Counted from the first letter of the stretch, positions 24,648 through 32,351 are shown. The stretch is 36,071 nt of DNA from JAKQDP01 sp964536975 (GCA_964536975.1 CAZHYS010000009.1:1-36071); one strand, 5' to 3'. Numbers and translations are program-made. The notes: generated by a model from the letters alone, not told the origin.

Positions 24648-25825
24648 AGACGTTCCTTTATGGTTTTTTTGAATAGATTTAGATATTGATTGAAAATTTT
24701 TGTCGGGTTGTTGTTTTTTAATAGGTGTTTTGTGAATTTTATTGGCACCGGCCGGCCGATTACTTTTTTTATTTTTTTAATCGCTTGCTCCGGCCTGTTG
24801 AAGTCGGCAACCCAATCCGACAAGCCCAATTTTTTGTAGTCATCAATCCAGCCGACAGTTGGTGATATGATTGTCCCGGTGCCGGCTAGCGCCGCCTCCA
24901 TTACCACGAAGCCAAGAGTCTCAAAGTGCGATGGTAAAATCATTAAGTCCATTCTTTGATAAAATTTTTTAAGGGGGGTTTTTTCCATTGGCTTTTTAAT
25001 CTTAATATGTCGGATGTATTTTTCTTTTAGTGTGGCATTATTTTCGTTTTTGGGAATAACGGTTACGGAGTGAAACTCCCAATTCATTCCTTTCTGCCAC
25101 GCCAATTCAGCCAATTCAGCCACCCCATCGTGATTTTTTATCTGATCCCATCGGGCCACTAAGCCGATTTTTATTTTGTTTTTTGTTTGTTTTTTGGCGT
25201 CTATAAAATTTTTGTTATAAGGCAGAGTGATGACCAGTTGCTTTTTTTGATCGAATTTGATTACTCTCTTATTATACTCTCTTTGACTCAGCTTACTGAT
25301 AAAAATATTTTTGTCGGCTAACGCAGAAAAATCTTTTTCTATTTTATGCATGACTTTTAAGAGCGTTTTGGCGTGTTTGTTTTTGTTTCGGTCCAAAGAT
25401 ATTTTCATTATTCCGGCATGCTGGGTGATAATCGGGATATTCATTTGGCGGCCGGCCTGCAGAAATATCCAAGGATACAATGAATTTCCGTTGATAAAAA
25501 TGATATCGGCTTTGGTTTTTTTTATCAATTTGCAGCATTTTTCAATCGCCGGCGCGAAAATTGTTTCTGGTGGTGTTTGCGTGCCCGTTCTTTGGATTTT
25601 TCGGTGGAATTCCATCGGGACCTGGAGTTGCCAGTAATTCGGCGATTTCGTTTTGATTATTCGAGTTTGGTTGGTTGTTGTCAGTTTTGATACTACTCCG
25701 ATCCAAGTATGCCCCTCTTGACTCAGATAGCGAGAAAAATCTCTGGCAAACCTGGCTCGTCCTCCCGATAACGATTGCTTTGATCCGGGAATGTTGGCGA
25801 TGTTGTCATTGGACAGGATTATCAT
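24644..25825 (-). CDS. GT4-like glycosyltransferase
   Basis: This 393-residue protein is a GT-B glycosyltransferase. The N-terminal domain has SLSGGRARFARDFSRYLSQEGH, the usual 'GG...f...la..L...GH' layout. The second domain has KIGLVARWDQIKNHDGVAELA and PSHFETLGFVVMEAALAGTGTII, matching the donor-binding ExxxFGxxxxEAMAxGxPVI pattern in weakened form. It shares the pathway with the next gene (4-nt overlap), but the sugars are unknown. Base composition is AT-rich with many Lys codons compared with polA. Confidence 0.85.
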   Translation of the reverse strand: MIILSNDNIANIPGSKQSLSGGRARFARDFSRYLSQEGHTWIGVVSKLTTTNQTRIIKTKSPNYWQLQVPMEFHRKIQRTGTQTPPETIFAPAIEKCCKLIKKTKADIIFINGNSLYPWIFLQAGRQMNIPIITQHAGIMKISLDRNKNKHAKTLLKVMHKIEKDFSALADKNIFISKLSQREYNKRVIKFDQKKQLVITLPYNKNFIDAKKQTKNKIKIGLVARWDQIKNHDGVAELAELAWQKGMNWEFHSVTVIPKNENNATLKEKYIRHIKIKKPMEKTPLKKFYQRMDLMILPSHFETLGFVVMEAALAGTGTIISPTVGWIDDYKKLGLSDWVADFNRPEQAIKKIKKVIGRPVPIKFTKHLLKNNNPTKIFNQYLNLFKKTIKERL

Positions 25826-25834
25826 TGATTACTG

Positions 25835-26629
25835 TTAGTTCTTTTTAAAATAAACGCCTCGTTTTAATTTGGCGCCGATATAAATAAATGCTTTTTCTCT
25901 TAGCTCCGGTTTTTTGCTGATCTGGCCTGAGTGATAACGATAGCGGTATGCGACAATCGGCAACTTTGCCAACTTGAATCCGCTTCCGATTATCTGAAAC
26001 CACAAGTCATAATCTTGAGCAACGATCAGATTTTCATCCAGACGGATTTTCCTGAAGACGCGTTTTCTAATCAGCGGCGAACAACCGGGGATAATACGAT
26101 TGCTATCGGCTGAACCGAGAATTTTGTATGGCGGGGTTGGTGCGTCGCCGATTTTTTCGGCCGCTTCTATCAGTGTTTGCTTTGGGTCGGTATTAAAATT
26201 TATTGCCTCTGCGGTTTTAACTCCGCCATGCTCATCCATTTTTTCAAAATTACTATAAACCATGTCAATGTCCCGGTTTCTTTTTAAAAACTCCAGTTGT
26301 TTCTCGGTTTTTTCGGGAAGATAGATATCGTCGCCATCCAAAAAACAAATAAATTTCCCCCGGGCTTTTTTGAGGCCGGAATTCAAAGCGCCGGCGCGGT
26401 ATTTTTTGTTTTTGTGACGGATTAATTTTATGCGGTGATTTTGCTTAGCCAGTAATTTGGCGATATTCGCGGTGTTGTCGGTGGAAGCGTCATCAATAAT
26501 GATTATTTCTAAATCAGAAAAAGTCTGATTAAGAACGGAATTTACCGCTTCAAGCAGGTATTTTTCTTCATTGTGGGCGGGAATTAACACCGACACGGCC
26601 GGCGACTTTTTTAAAAACATCAGATTCAC
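25835..26629 (-). CDS. GT2 family glycosyltransferase
   Basis: An inverting GT-A enzyme of 264 residues: SVLIPAHNEEKYLLEAVNSVL (N-terminal nucleotide-binding), IIIDDASTDNTANI, then the DxD-type metal site ICFLDGDDIYLPEKTE, and later AQDYDLWFQI carrying the ED-type catalytic motif. It begins 4 nt inside the end of ruvC and ends 9 nt before the following GT4 gene. It probably adds a sugar to a lipid-linked or surface glycan. Confidence 0.9.
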   Translation of the reverse strand: MNLMFLKKSPAVSVLIPAHNEEKYLLEAVNSVLNQTFSDLEIIIIDDASTDNTANIAKLLAKQNHRIKLIRHKNKKYRAGALNSGLKKARGKFICFLDGDDIYLPEKTEKQLEFLKRNRDIDMVYSNFEKMDEHGGVKTAEAINFNTDPKQTLIEAAEKIGDAPTPPYKILGSADSNRIIPGCSPLIRKRVFRKIRLDENLIVAQDYDLWFQIIGSGFKLAKLPIVAYRYRYHSGQISKKPELREKAFIYIGAKLKRGVYFKKN

Positions 26630-27117
26630 TTTAAGGAGTTATTAGCGCAAATCGCTATTGCCGCGGCATCGGCGGCATCATCCGGCTTGGGAACGGCTTT
26701 TAAGTTTAAAATCGTTTTGACCATTTGTTGGATTTGTTTTTTGTCGGCTTTGCCATAACCGGTCACAGCTTGTTTGACTTGTAGCGGCGTGTATTCGGAG
26801 AGCGGGATTTTGTGGCGGCTGATTACCAGTAGCGCCACGCCCCGCGCTTGGCCGACGGCAATAGCGGTTTTGGCATTGTTACAAAAAAACAGTTGTTCAA
26901 TGCCGGCGCGATCCGGCTGGTATTTTTTGATTAATTTTTCCAGTTCTTGTTCAATGGTTTCCAATCTTTGTTCCAGCGGCGTTTTGGCCGGCGTTTTGAT
27001 AGAGCCGCAACAAAGCAAGGAGATTTTTCCGCCCTCGTCGCAAATCAGGCCATAGCCGGTGTCGGCCAGGCCGGGATCAATCCCGAGAATAATTCGTTTT
27101 TTCTTACCAATTGGCAT
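26626..27117 (-). CDS. ruvC: Holliday junction endonuclease RuvC
   Basis: RuvC resolves four-way DNA junctions after recombination. The acidic catalytic residues are visible in ILGIDPGLADTGYG, AGIEQLFFCNNAKTA and PDDAADAAAIAI, with the DNA-binding SEYTPLQVKQAVTGYGKADK between. I chose the ATG giving MPIGKKKRIILGIDPG (163 residues, a normal length); alternative ATGs at 27129 and 27150 lie deeper inside yebC. The gene overlaps yebC by 14 nt and the downstream GT2 gene by 4 nt. RuvA and RuvB, the usual partners, are not in the window. Confidence 0.96.
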   Translation of the reverse strand: MPIGKKKRIILGIDPGLADTGYGLICDEGGKISLLCCGSIKTPAKTPLEQRLETIEQELEKLIKKYQPDRAGIEQLFFCNNAKTAIAVGQARGVALLVISRHKIPLSEYTPLQVKQAVTGYGKADKKQIQQMVKTILNLKAVPKPDDAADAAAIAICANNSLK

Positions 27118-27826
27118 TGGTGTAGACATTGCTGATTTCATCGCAGTCATCCAGCGCGGAAAAAATTTTTTCCACTTTGGCCTGGATTTCCGGATCGGTT
27201 ATCTGCAATTCTTCTTTCGGCCGGTAAATCAGGCCGGACTCTTTAATTTTTAAGTTGATGGGTTTTAGATTGTCGGCGACTTTTTGCAACTCATCCGGCG
27301 CAGTGTAGATTTCCCAGTCGCTGTCTTTGATGATGTCTTGGGCGCCGGCGTCAATTATTTTCAACTCCAATTCGTCAGCATCGCCGCTACCGGGCGGATC
27401 AATAGCAATTAATCCTCGGCGATTAAACATCCACATCACGCTGCCCTCCCCGCCCATTTGGCCGCCGGCTTTACTGACAACATTCTTTACTTCAGAAACG
27501 GTGCGGTTTTTATTGTCGGTAATAGCTTCGGCGATAAAAGCGACACCCGCCGGTCCGAAAATCTCGTAAGTAATTTCTTCCAGGGTAGCGTCTTTGCCTT
27601 CGCCGGTGCCGCGCTTAATCGCTCGCTCAATATTGTCTTTGGGCATGTTGGCTTCTTTGGCTTTGTCCACCGCCAGTCGCAATTTGAAATTTGTTTCCAG
27701 ATCTCCGCCGCCTTCGCGAGCGGCAATGCTGATCAAATTTCCCAGCTTGGTGAAAATGGCCCCCCGCTTGGCGTCCTTGGCTTCTTTTTGGCGGTGGGTG
27801 GTCGCCCATTTGCTGTGTCCGGACAT
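27104..27826 (-). CDS. yebC: YebC/PmpR family protein (TACO1 family)
   Basis: A 240-residue YebC. The start MSGHSKWATTHRQKEAKDAKRG is the family signature, followed by LRLAVDKAKEANMPKDNIERAIKRGTGE, YEIFGPAGVAFIAEAITDNKNRT and the closing acidic domains. YebC/TACO1 proteins bind the ribosome and assist translation of polyproline stretches; some members were described as DNA-binding regulators. I placed the start at the conserved MSGHSKW, preceded by AAAGGGA as a weak ribosome-binding site. yebC-ruvC is a very common gene pair. Here it leads the long envelope gene run. Confidence 0.96.
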   Translation of the reverse strand: MSGHSKWATTHRQKEAKDAKRGAIFTKLGNLISIAAREGGGDLETNFKLRLAVDKAKEANMPKDNIERAIKRGTGEGKDATLEEITYEIFGPAGVAFIAEAITDNKNRTVSEVKNVVSKAGGQMGGEGSVMWMFNRRGLIAIDPPGSGDADELELKIIDAGAQDIIKDSDWEIYTAPDELQKVADNLKPINLKIKESGLIYRPKEELQITDPEIQAKVEKIFSALDDCDEISNVYTNANW

Positions 27827-27865
27827 AAAAAAATCCCTTTTATTATTTTGGAGATTACTAATGTC

Positions 27866-27894
27866 AGTATACCTTAAAAAGATGAAAAAATCAA
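27866..27894 (-). promoter_or_regulatory. yebC operon promoter
   Basis: On the minus strand TTGATT (plus 27889-27894), 17 nt and TATACT (plus 27866-27871). It could drive the entire yebC-to-PBP run because the internal gene spacings are small or negative and no terminator is seen. Confidence 0.65.
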
Positions 27895-27904
27895 GGCAAA
27901 TCTT

Positions 27905-27933
27905 TTGTTGTTTGGCTTGTTTTTTGGTAGAAT
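27905..27933 (+). promoter_or_regulatory. isomerase gene promoter
   Basis: TTGTTG (27905-27910), a 17-nt spacer and TAGAAT (27928-27933) lie about 30 nt upstream of the ATG at 27964 and diverge from the yebC promoter. Confidence 0.55.
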
Positions 27934-27963
27934 TAAAGCAGTAATTACTTACCACCAAAACAA

Positions 27964-29034
27964 ATGACTAATCTCAATAATTCCGCCGAGTTGCAAAGAT
28001 TCAACCGATCCAAAGTCGCTGACTCCCTGTCAATGCTAGCGGAACAGATAAAGGACGGTTGGCAGAAGGCGAAAGCGCAAAAATTTCCCGGCAGCCATCG
28101 CCAATTCTCTCAAGTTGTCTTTTGCGGGATGGGCGGATCCAATCTGGCGTCGGAATTTGTTCGCAGTGTTTGCGCTGACGAACTGAAAAAGCCGATGGTT
28201 TTGGTGCGCAATTACAAATTGCCGCCGTTTGTCGGTCGGGACAGTTTGGTGATTATTTGCAGCTATTCCGGCAATACTGAAGAGGTGTTGGCTTGTTTTA
28301 ATCGGGCGACAGAGCGCAGAGCCAAAATAATCTGTCTGTCGGTTGGCGGGAAATTAAAGCTTCTAGCTCAAAAGAACAAAACTCCTTTCGTTGGTTTTAA
28401 TGAAAAATTAAATCCCTCTCGTCAGCCGCGTTATGCCGTCGGCACGCAGTTGGGAACGATTTTGGGAATTTTTGACGACTTAGGGATTTTGAAAATAAAA
28501 AATGAACACATTGATCTTTTGGCTGATTATGCCAAGACTTTGAACGGCTTGTTTGGCCTGGAGGCGAAGACTCCTAATAATCCGGCCAAGCAGATCGCAG
28601 CCCGGCTTTATGGCAGTTTGCCGGTGGTGGTAGCAGCGGATTTTTTGGCTGCCAACGCACATATTATGTCCAATCAGCTCAATGAAAGCGCCAAAAACCT
28701 TGCTTGGTACAATTTGTTGCCGGAGCTCAATCATCATCTGTTAGAAGGATTGGAGTTGCCAAAAACCATTTCCGCCAAGTTGAAATTTTTATTTTTGAAT
28801 TCAAATCTGTATCTGCCGGAAAATGTCCGGCGCGTCAAGGCGACACAGAAAGTGCTCGCCAAACAAGGCATTGATTTCATAGAATATGGTGTCAGCGGCG
28901 GCAGCCGGTTGTTGTCGGCCGTGGAGATCTTGGCGTTTGGCTCGTGGCTTAGTTTTTATCTGGCAGTATTAAACGGCAAGGAGCCGGCTGGCGTCCCCTG
29001 GGTGGACTTTTTTAAGAAAGAGTTGAAAAAGTAG
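27964..29034 (+). CDS. bifunctional phosphoglucose/phosphomannose isomerase (SIS domain)
   Basis: This 356-residue protein has two SIS domains with VVFCGMGGSNLASEFVRSV near the start and ICSYSGNTEEVLACFNRA, the signature of the archaeal/bacterial PGI/PMI family, then NQLNESAKNLAWYNLLPELNHHLLEG and the closing VEILAFGSWLSFYLAVLNG. The enzyme interconverts fructose-6-phosphate with glucose-6-phosphate or mannose-6-phosphate. That makes it the source of hexose phosphates for the nearby glycosyltransferases. It is transcribed divergently from yebC. Confidence 0.93.
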   Translation: MTNLNNSAELQRFNRSKVADSLSMLAEQIKDGWQKAKAQKFPGSHRQFSQVVFCGMGGSNLASEFVRSVCADELKKPMVLVRNYKLPPFVGRDSLVIICSYSGNTEEVLACFNRATERRAKIICLSVGGKLKLLAQKNKTPFVGFNEKLNPSRQPRYAVGTQLGTILGIFDDLGILKIKNEHIDLLADYAKTLNGLFGLEAKTPNNPAKQIAARLYGSLPVVVAADFLAANAHIMSNQLNESAKNLAWYNLLPELNHHLLEGLELPKTISAKLKFLFLNSNLYLPENVRRVKATQKVLAKQGIDFIEYGVSGGSRLLSAVEILAFGSWLSFYLAVLNGKEPAGVPWVDFFKKELKK

Positions 29035-29040
29035 GTTAAA

Positions 29041-29125
29041 AGTCTGTAGGGCCTGTGGTGAGCGAAGTCGAACCATCCGTAAAGTCCGTAAAGTTTATAA
29101 AGTTCGTGGTGAGCGAAACAGAACC
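29041..29125 (+). repeat. 85-nt intergenic repeat, copy 1
   Basis: AGTCTGTAGGGCCTGTGG followed by TGAGCGAAGTCGAACCA, 9-nt steps of CCGTAAAGT and a second TGAGCGAAACAGAACC. A copy at 31619-31703 differs at four positions in the first 62 nt, all of them transitions. No coding potential is seen. It sits between the isomerase and GT2 genes. Confidence 0.85.
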
Positions 29126-29176
29126 AAAACATCTATAACGCTGTGGCATTTAGTCCAGTTTTTGGTAGTAGTATTA

Positions 29177-29204
29177 TTGAAGCTTTGAATTCGATATTTA
29201 TAAT
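29177..29204 (+). promoter_or_regulatory. promoter of the GT2/DPM-like gene (leaderless)
   Basis: TTGAAG (29177-29182), 16 nt and a perfect TATAAT (29199-29204) end 5 nt before the ATG at 29210, so the transcript should start at or next to the initiation codon. Confidence 0.65.
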
Positions 29205-29209
29205 ATCCC

Positions 29210-29914
29210 ATGAAAATACTGATTGTTTTTCCGGTGTACAATGAAGAAAGCGTCTTGCGGACCAATGTCCTTAAGACGCTTGATTTTTGCCGGCAAAAAT
29301 TTTCTGATTTTAAAATCGTTATCGCGGATAATGCCTCTACTGATCGCTCTGCCGCGATAGGCAGTGAATTGGCCGGAGAGTTCGGCGAGATTGATTATTT
29401 TTTTGTCGCCCAAAAAGGCAAGGGCAATGCCTGGCGGTCGGCCTTTCTTCGCGAGCCGGCCGATGTTTATGTTTTTATGGATATTGATTTGTCAGTGGAT
29501 CCGGCGGCTTTAGAACGGCTAATTAAGGAAATAGAAAATGGAAACAATTTGGTATTTGGTTCGCGATTTATTGCCGGCGCGCAAGTAGAGCGCGGTATCT
29601 ATCGGCGGATCATTTCTTGGCTTTATCGCGGCTTCGCCCGATTGGTTTTGAATTTGCCAGCGCGGGATTTGCAGTGCGGTTTCAAGGCTCTGGACAATCG
29701 GGCAAAGGAATTATTGCGACAAACCAAGGATGACGGATTTTTTTTGGATACGGAATTTATTTTTTTGGCTCATAAAAACGGCTTGAGAATCAAGGAAGTG
29801 CCAGTGACATGGAAAGAAGGCGCTGGCGGACAGAGAAAAAGCAAGGTTAATATCTGGGGAACAGGATTTAGCTATTTGAAAAAGATGATTTTTTTTGCTA
29901 TTGACAAACATTAA
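29210..29914 (+). CDS. polyprenyl/dolichyl-phosphate glycosyltransferase-like GT2
   Basis: The 234-residue protein belongs to the DPM1/DPG-synthase subgroup of GT2: MKILIVFPVYNEESVLRTNV, IVIADNASTDRSAAIG, AQKGKGNAWRSAF, the metal-binding VFMDIDLSVDPAALERLI, LVFGSRFIAGA and LPARDLQCGFKALD, FFLDTEFIFLAHKNG. These enzymes move a sugar from a nucleotide donor to polyprenyl phosphate at the membrane. No transmembrane helix is appended, so it is the soluble type. A GtrA-like or O-mannosyl-type partner is not in view. Confidence 0.9.
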   Translation: MKILIVFPVYNEESVLRTNVLKTLDFCRQKFSDFKIVIADNASTDRSAAIGSELAGEFGEIDYFFVAQKGKGNAWRSAFLREPADVYVFMDIDLSVDPAALERLIKEIENGNNLVFGSRFIAGAQVERGIYRRIISWLYRGFARLVLNLPARDLQCGFKALDNRAKELLRQTKDDGFFLDTEFIFLAHKNGLRIKEVPVTWKEGAGGQRKSKVNIWGTGFSYLKKMIFFAIDKH

Positions 29915-29929
29915 AATATTTGATATAAT
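29901..29929 (+). promoter_or_regulatory. perfect consensus promoter of the lipoprotein gene
   Basis: TTGACA (29901-29906), exactly 17 nt, TATAAT (29924-29929). It is the only full consensus promoter in the window and overlaps the last codons of the GT2 gene. Start of transcription near 29936 gives a leader of about 110 nt. Confidence 0.85.
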
Positions 29930-29958
29930 ATATAGTTAGGCAGGTTTTTACCTCCAAC

Positions 29959-29984
29959 TTCCTTGTTTTCGGAAAAACAAGGAA
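29959..29984 (+). promoter_or_regulatory. 5'-leader hairpin of the lipoprotein gene
   Basis: TTCCTTGTTTT and AAAACAAGGAA form an 11-bp perfect stem around CGGA, about 25 nt into the leader. Its 5' arm (CTTCCTT, 29958-29964) is also complementary to AAGGAAG in the Shine-Dalgarno region (about 30032-30041), so two exclusive pairings are possible. Confidence 0.6.
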
Positions 29985-30047
29985 AAATGGAACATTGAAC
30001 AATGAGGCGTGATCCCCTGTTTTCAAGGGTGAAGGAAGGAGCGAGAA

Positions 30048-30695
30048 ATGAGAAGTAATGGCTTGACTCTGATTTTGGTGATGGCGGTGATTTTCGTCGG
30101 GTGTAGCACGACGAGAAGTCCACTTTTCAGCCACGAGGACAAATTCCAGTTCTCGGGGCGGGAGGCTCTTGGCAGGATTGACCCGGGAGCGAAAGTGGAT
30201 CCGTCGCAGGCGGGCGTGCTCGGAATCAACGGCCCGAGCGGATCATACGCGGCGGTCATTGCTGCCGCGAGCATCTACGACCCGCTAGCGAGAACAGAAG
30301 CGCTGGAAGCCATTAAGACGATTTCTGACAATGAGTCTTATGGCTTCGGCCGCCACGGCCGCGTCGGGCGAGGAGGTTGGTCAACTCTTGATCAGCCGCA
30401 AGAAGGAGCCCTTGTTAACCGGTCTGATGTGACGAGGGTGCTGGAGTTTCGGGACCATTATACCGACGAGTCGGTAATTGGGCCGATTGAAATTCCGGCC
30501 AGGAGATATGTTAGGGCGCCGGCCTTGCCTGGTACCTACAAAGTCGTCGTCTCTGGTTTCGGTCCCGACGGGATGACGATGCTGGAGATAAAGAACGAGG
30601 AATTTGAAATAAACGAAAGACCTCGCGACTGTAGTTTTTACCCGCCCGGAGCCACCAAGAGTATAAGAGTGGACTGGGTGTACGCCATTGTGTAG
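30048..30695 (+). CDS. lipoprotein of unknown function, atypical composition
   Basis: I do not recognise this 215-residue protein beyond its export signal. Residues 1-19 are a lipoprotein signal peptide with lipobox VIFVGC; the mature protein begins CSTTRSPLF. The rest is soluble and Gly/Arg-rich in the middle (YGFGRHGRVGRGGW), with a likely beta-sandwich end (GTYKVVVSGFGPDGMTMLEI...CSFYPPG). A very strong ribosome-binding site GAAGGAAGGAG precedes the ATG, unlike most genes here. Codon use (many GTC, ACG, GCG, CGG) is clearly more GC-rich than in neighbours. With its perfect promoter, structured leader and own terminator it looks like a recently acquired single-gene module. Confidence 0.82.
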   Translation: MRSNGLTLILVMAVIFVGCSTTRSPLFSHEDKFQFSGREALGRIDPGAKVDPSQAGVLGINGPSGSYAAVIAAASIYDPLARTEALEAIKTISDNESYGFGRHGRVGRGGWSTLDQPQEGALVNRSDVTRVLEFRDHYTDESVIGPIEIPARRYVRAPALPGTYKVVVSGFGPDGMTMLEIKNEEFEINERPRDCSFYPPGATKSIRVDWVYAIV

Positions 30696-30701
30696 AGTAT
30701 A

Positions 30702-30736
30702 AAGGCCGTGAAGCCAAATAGTGGTTTCACGGCCTT
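30702..30736. terminator. bidirectional terminator
   Basis: AAGGCCGTGAA and TTCACGGCCTT form an 11-bp stem followed by a T-rich stretch on the plus strand and on the minus strand by TATACTCT. It separates the convergent lipoprotein gene and pilin cluster. Confidence 0.85.
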
Positions 30737-30759
30737 GAATTGTTTTTGAAAAAATTTTA

Positions 30760-31182
30760 TTAATCCGTGCTTTGCCCACCGGTGGTTGATTGGGCATCGG
30801 CGCCAGTTTGGCCAGTTGTCACGCCCTCTAATTGTTTTACTACAAAAATGCTAATGGTGTAGGCCAAAAACACTATTACAATGCCAATAATGGCGTTTCT
30901 GATCATTCCTTTGGCCTTGTCTACCTTGCCGCTCTCGCCACCGGCCGTCATCCACAAATATCCGCCATAGGCAATAAGCAGAGTAAAGATTACGCCGAGA
31001 ATTCCCAAGACAGTTTGAACCGCATGGCCGATAATTACCTCTGGTTGCGTTTCGCCACTAGTCAGCCCGGCATTGCCGGCGACACTTTCCAGCTTTGTTC
31101 TCATGGCGCTGGCCTCGACAAAAAGCGGCACAATTAGAACCAGAGTAATCAAGGCAAAAAAAATTATTTTTTTGTGCTTCAT
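30760..31182 (-). CDS. T4SS-pilin-like (TrbC/VirB2, Mbov_0395 type) protein, paralogue E
   Basis: This 140-residue membrane protein has a signal peptide (1-24, ending VEASA), a short exposed segment, a hydrophobic helix (about 52-72, VQTVLGILGVIFTLLIAYGG), the loop LWMTAGGESGKVDKAKGMI and a second helix (NAIIGIVIVFLAYTISIFVV), then a hydrophilic Thr/Gly/Gln-rich tail of about 25 residues. The GGYLWMTA and KVDKAKGMI words mark the pilin family common in Patescibacteria. Such subunits are thought to form conjugation-like or surface filaments. It follows paralogue D after 11 nt and ends at the terminator at 30702-30736. Confidence 0.85.
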   Translation of the reverse strand: MKHKKIIFFALITLVLIVPLFVEASAMRTKLESVAGNAGLTSGETQPEVIIGHAVQTVLGILGVIFTLLIAYGGYLWMTAGGESGKVDKAKGMIRNAIIGIVIVFLAYTISIFVVKQLEGVTTGQTGADAQSTTGGQSTD

Positions 31183-31193
31183 ATTTATAATAG

Positions 31194-31559
31194 TTAATAG
31201 CCGAGCGAATCAAGAATAAAGAGAGTGATGGCATAAGAAGCGCCGATAATAAAAATTCCGATGGCCGCGTAGAGGATGATGTTTTTGGCCTTGGTCACCT
31301 TGGCGCTGTCCCCGCCGGCCGTACCCCAAACTGCCCCGCCGTAGATGACCAGAAGAAGCAGGACGACGCCGGCGATTTGCAAGACAATTTTGATGATAGT
31401 GGCGGCCAAGGATTCTAAACTTCCTTGTTTTTGTATTTCATCCGGCGTAGCTATATTTAAATTAGCTGTCGGGTCAACTGTCGCCAAAGAAATTGCCGGC
31501 AGGAAAATCAGCGACCAAAGGGAGATGATTGCAAATAATTTGAGATTTTTTTTGTTCAT
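31194..31559 (-). CDS. T4SS-pilin-like protein, paralogue D
   Basis: About 121 residues from the ATG giving MNKKNLKLFA, which starts a proper signal peptide (to about LAT, residue 27). Further upstream in-frame codons look non-coding and include the promoter. The mature part has helix 1 (IKIVLQIAGVVLLLLVIYGG), the loop VWGTAGGDSAKVTKAKNIIL and helix 2 (AAIGIFIIGASYAITLFIL). It is the most diverged of the five in the loop (GTAGGDSAKVTKAK). It is the first gene of a two-gene unit with paralogue E. Confidence 0.82.
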   Translation of the reverse strand: MNKKNLKLFAIISLWSLIFLPAISLATVDPTANLNIATPDEIQKQGSLESLAATIIKIVLQIAGVVLLLLVIYGGAVWGTAGGDSAKVTKAKNIILYAAIGIFIIGASYAITLFILDSLGY

Positions 31560-31583
31560 CTTGGTTGGTTTAGCGCTGGTATA

Positions 31584-31612
31584 ATTATAGGATTTTTCGG
31601 GAGGAAAGTAAA
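31584..31612 (-). promoter_or_regulatory. promoter of pilin paralogues D-E
   Basis: On the minus strand TTTACT (plus 31607-31612), 17 nt and TATAAT (plus 31584-31589), about 25 nt upstream of the ATG at 31559. Confidence 0.6.
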
Positions 31613-31618
31613 TGGATA

Positions 31619-31703
31619 AGTCTGTAAGGCTTGTGGTGAGCGAAGTCGAACCATCTGTAAAGTTCGTAAAGTTTATAAAGATTGTGGCGAGGGAAGTCAA
31701 ACA
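31619..31703 (+). repeat. 85-nt intergenic repeat, copy 2
   Basis: It matches 29041-29125 with four transitions in the first 62 nt and more changes after. A further related word, GTGGCGAGGGAGGTTGAGCCA, lies at 31815-31835. Confidence 0.85.
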
Positions 31704-31741
31704 ATTAAATGTAGGGGCGGTATAGCAGCAATTGCCCATCC

Positions 31742-31791
31742 TTGTCTGAAGGAGGGGTCGTCAAGTTTGTAATCAAATTTGACGGGGGAGG
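31742..31791 (+). repeat. intergenic hairpin repeat, copy 2
   Basis: It matches 3235-3284 at 45 of 50 positions. The hairpin becomes CAAGTTTG-TAAT-CAAATTTG, with one A:T pair exchanged for T:A and one G-T wobble, so base pairing is kept while sequence changes. Confidence 0.8.
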
Positions 31792-31898
31792 TTGGGGGGT
31801 TAAAATTGAAATCTTGTGGCGAGGGAGGTTGAGCCATTAATAAAGTCAGGAATTAGGAGTTAGGAATTCAGGGATGATTAAATAATTACATTAAAAAT

Positions 31899-31929
31899 AA
31901 AAATCCCCCGATATCCTCGGAGGATTTTT
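31899..31929 (-). terminator. terminator of pilin paralogue C
   Basis: On the minus strand AAAAATCCTCCGA and TCGGGGGATTTTT form a 13-bp stem with one wobble and a 5-nt loop, followed by ATTTTT. It lies 17 nt past the stop codon. Confidence 0.85.
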
Positions 31930-31945
31930 ATGTAAAGGAATCTTA

Positions 31946-32335
31946 TTATACTGATTCAGCTCCAGTAGCGGTAGAAATCTGATTGATGACGAAGCTGGCA
32001 ATGGCGTAAGCCGAGAAAATAATGACAATGCCGATAATACCGGAATAGATCATCTTTTTGGCTTTATCCACCTTGCTGTCGTCTCCCGCGGCCGTCATCC
32101 AAATAAAGCCGCCCCAGAGAATTAGCAGCACAGCCAAGATGCCCAGAAAGCCCAAGAGAACCTGAATAATAGCAGTCAAGGTATCCACCAGTCCAGTGCT
32201 TCCAAGGCCAAACCCCTCTGCTGCATCCAGGCCGTAATTCGGCAATGGAGAAGTATCTTCTGCCAAAGCGATGGCCGGCACGACAAGGATGGTCATTACG
32301 AGCACGGTCATTAATGTTGCGATGATTTTTTTCAT
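31946..32335 (-). CDS. T4SS-pilin-like protein, paralogue C
   Basis: 129 residues: signal peptide to about residue 25 (VVPAIALAE), an exposed 30-residue segment unique to this copy (DTSPLPNYGLDAAEGFG), helix 1 (LLGFLGILAVLLILWGGFI), loop WMTAAGDDSKVDKAKKMIYS and helix 2 (GIIGIVIIFSAYAIASFVI). The core is almost identical to paralogue B (4 differences over about 65 residues) while the N-terminal mature segments differ. It has its own promoter, a leader hairpin and a very strong ribosome-binding site (GGAAGGGGGTGAAGAA before the ATG), which suggests this is the main, highly expressed subunit. Confidence 0.88.
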   Translation of the reverse strand: MKKIIATLMTVLVMTILVVPAIALAEDTSPLPNYGLDAAEGFGLGSTGLVDTLTAIIQVLLGFLGILAVLLILWGGFIWMTAAGDDSKVDKAKKMIYSGIIGIVIIFSAYAIASFVINQISTATGAESV

Positions 32336-32351
32336 TTCTTCACCCCCTTCC

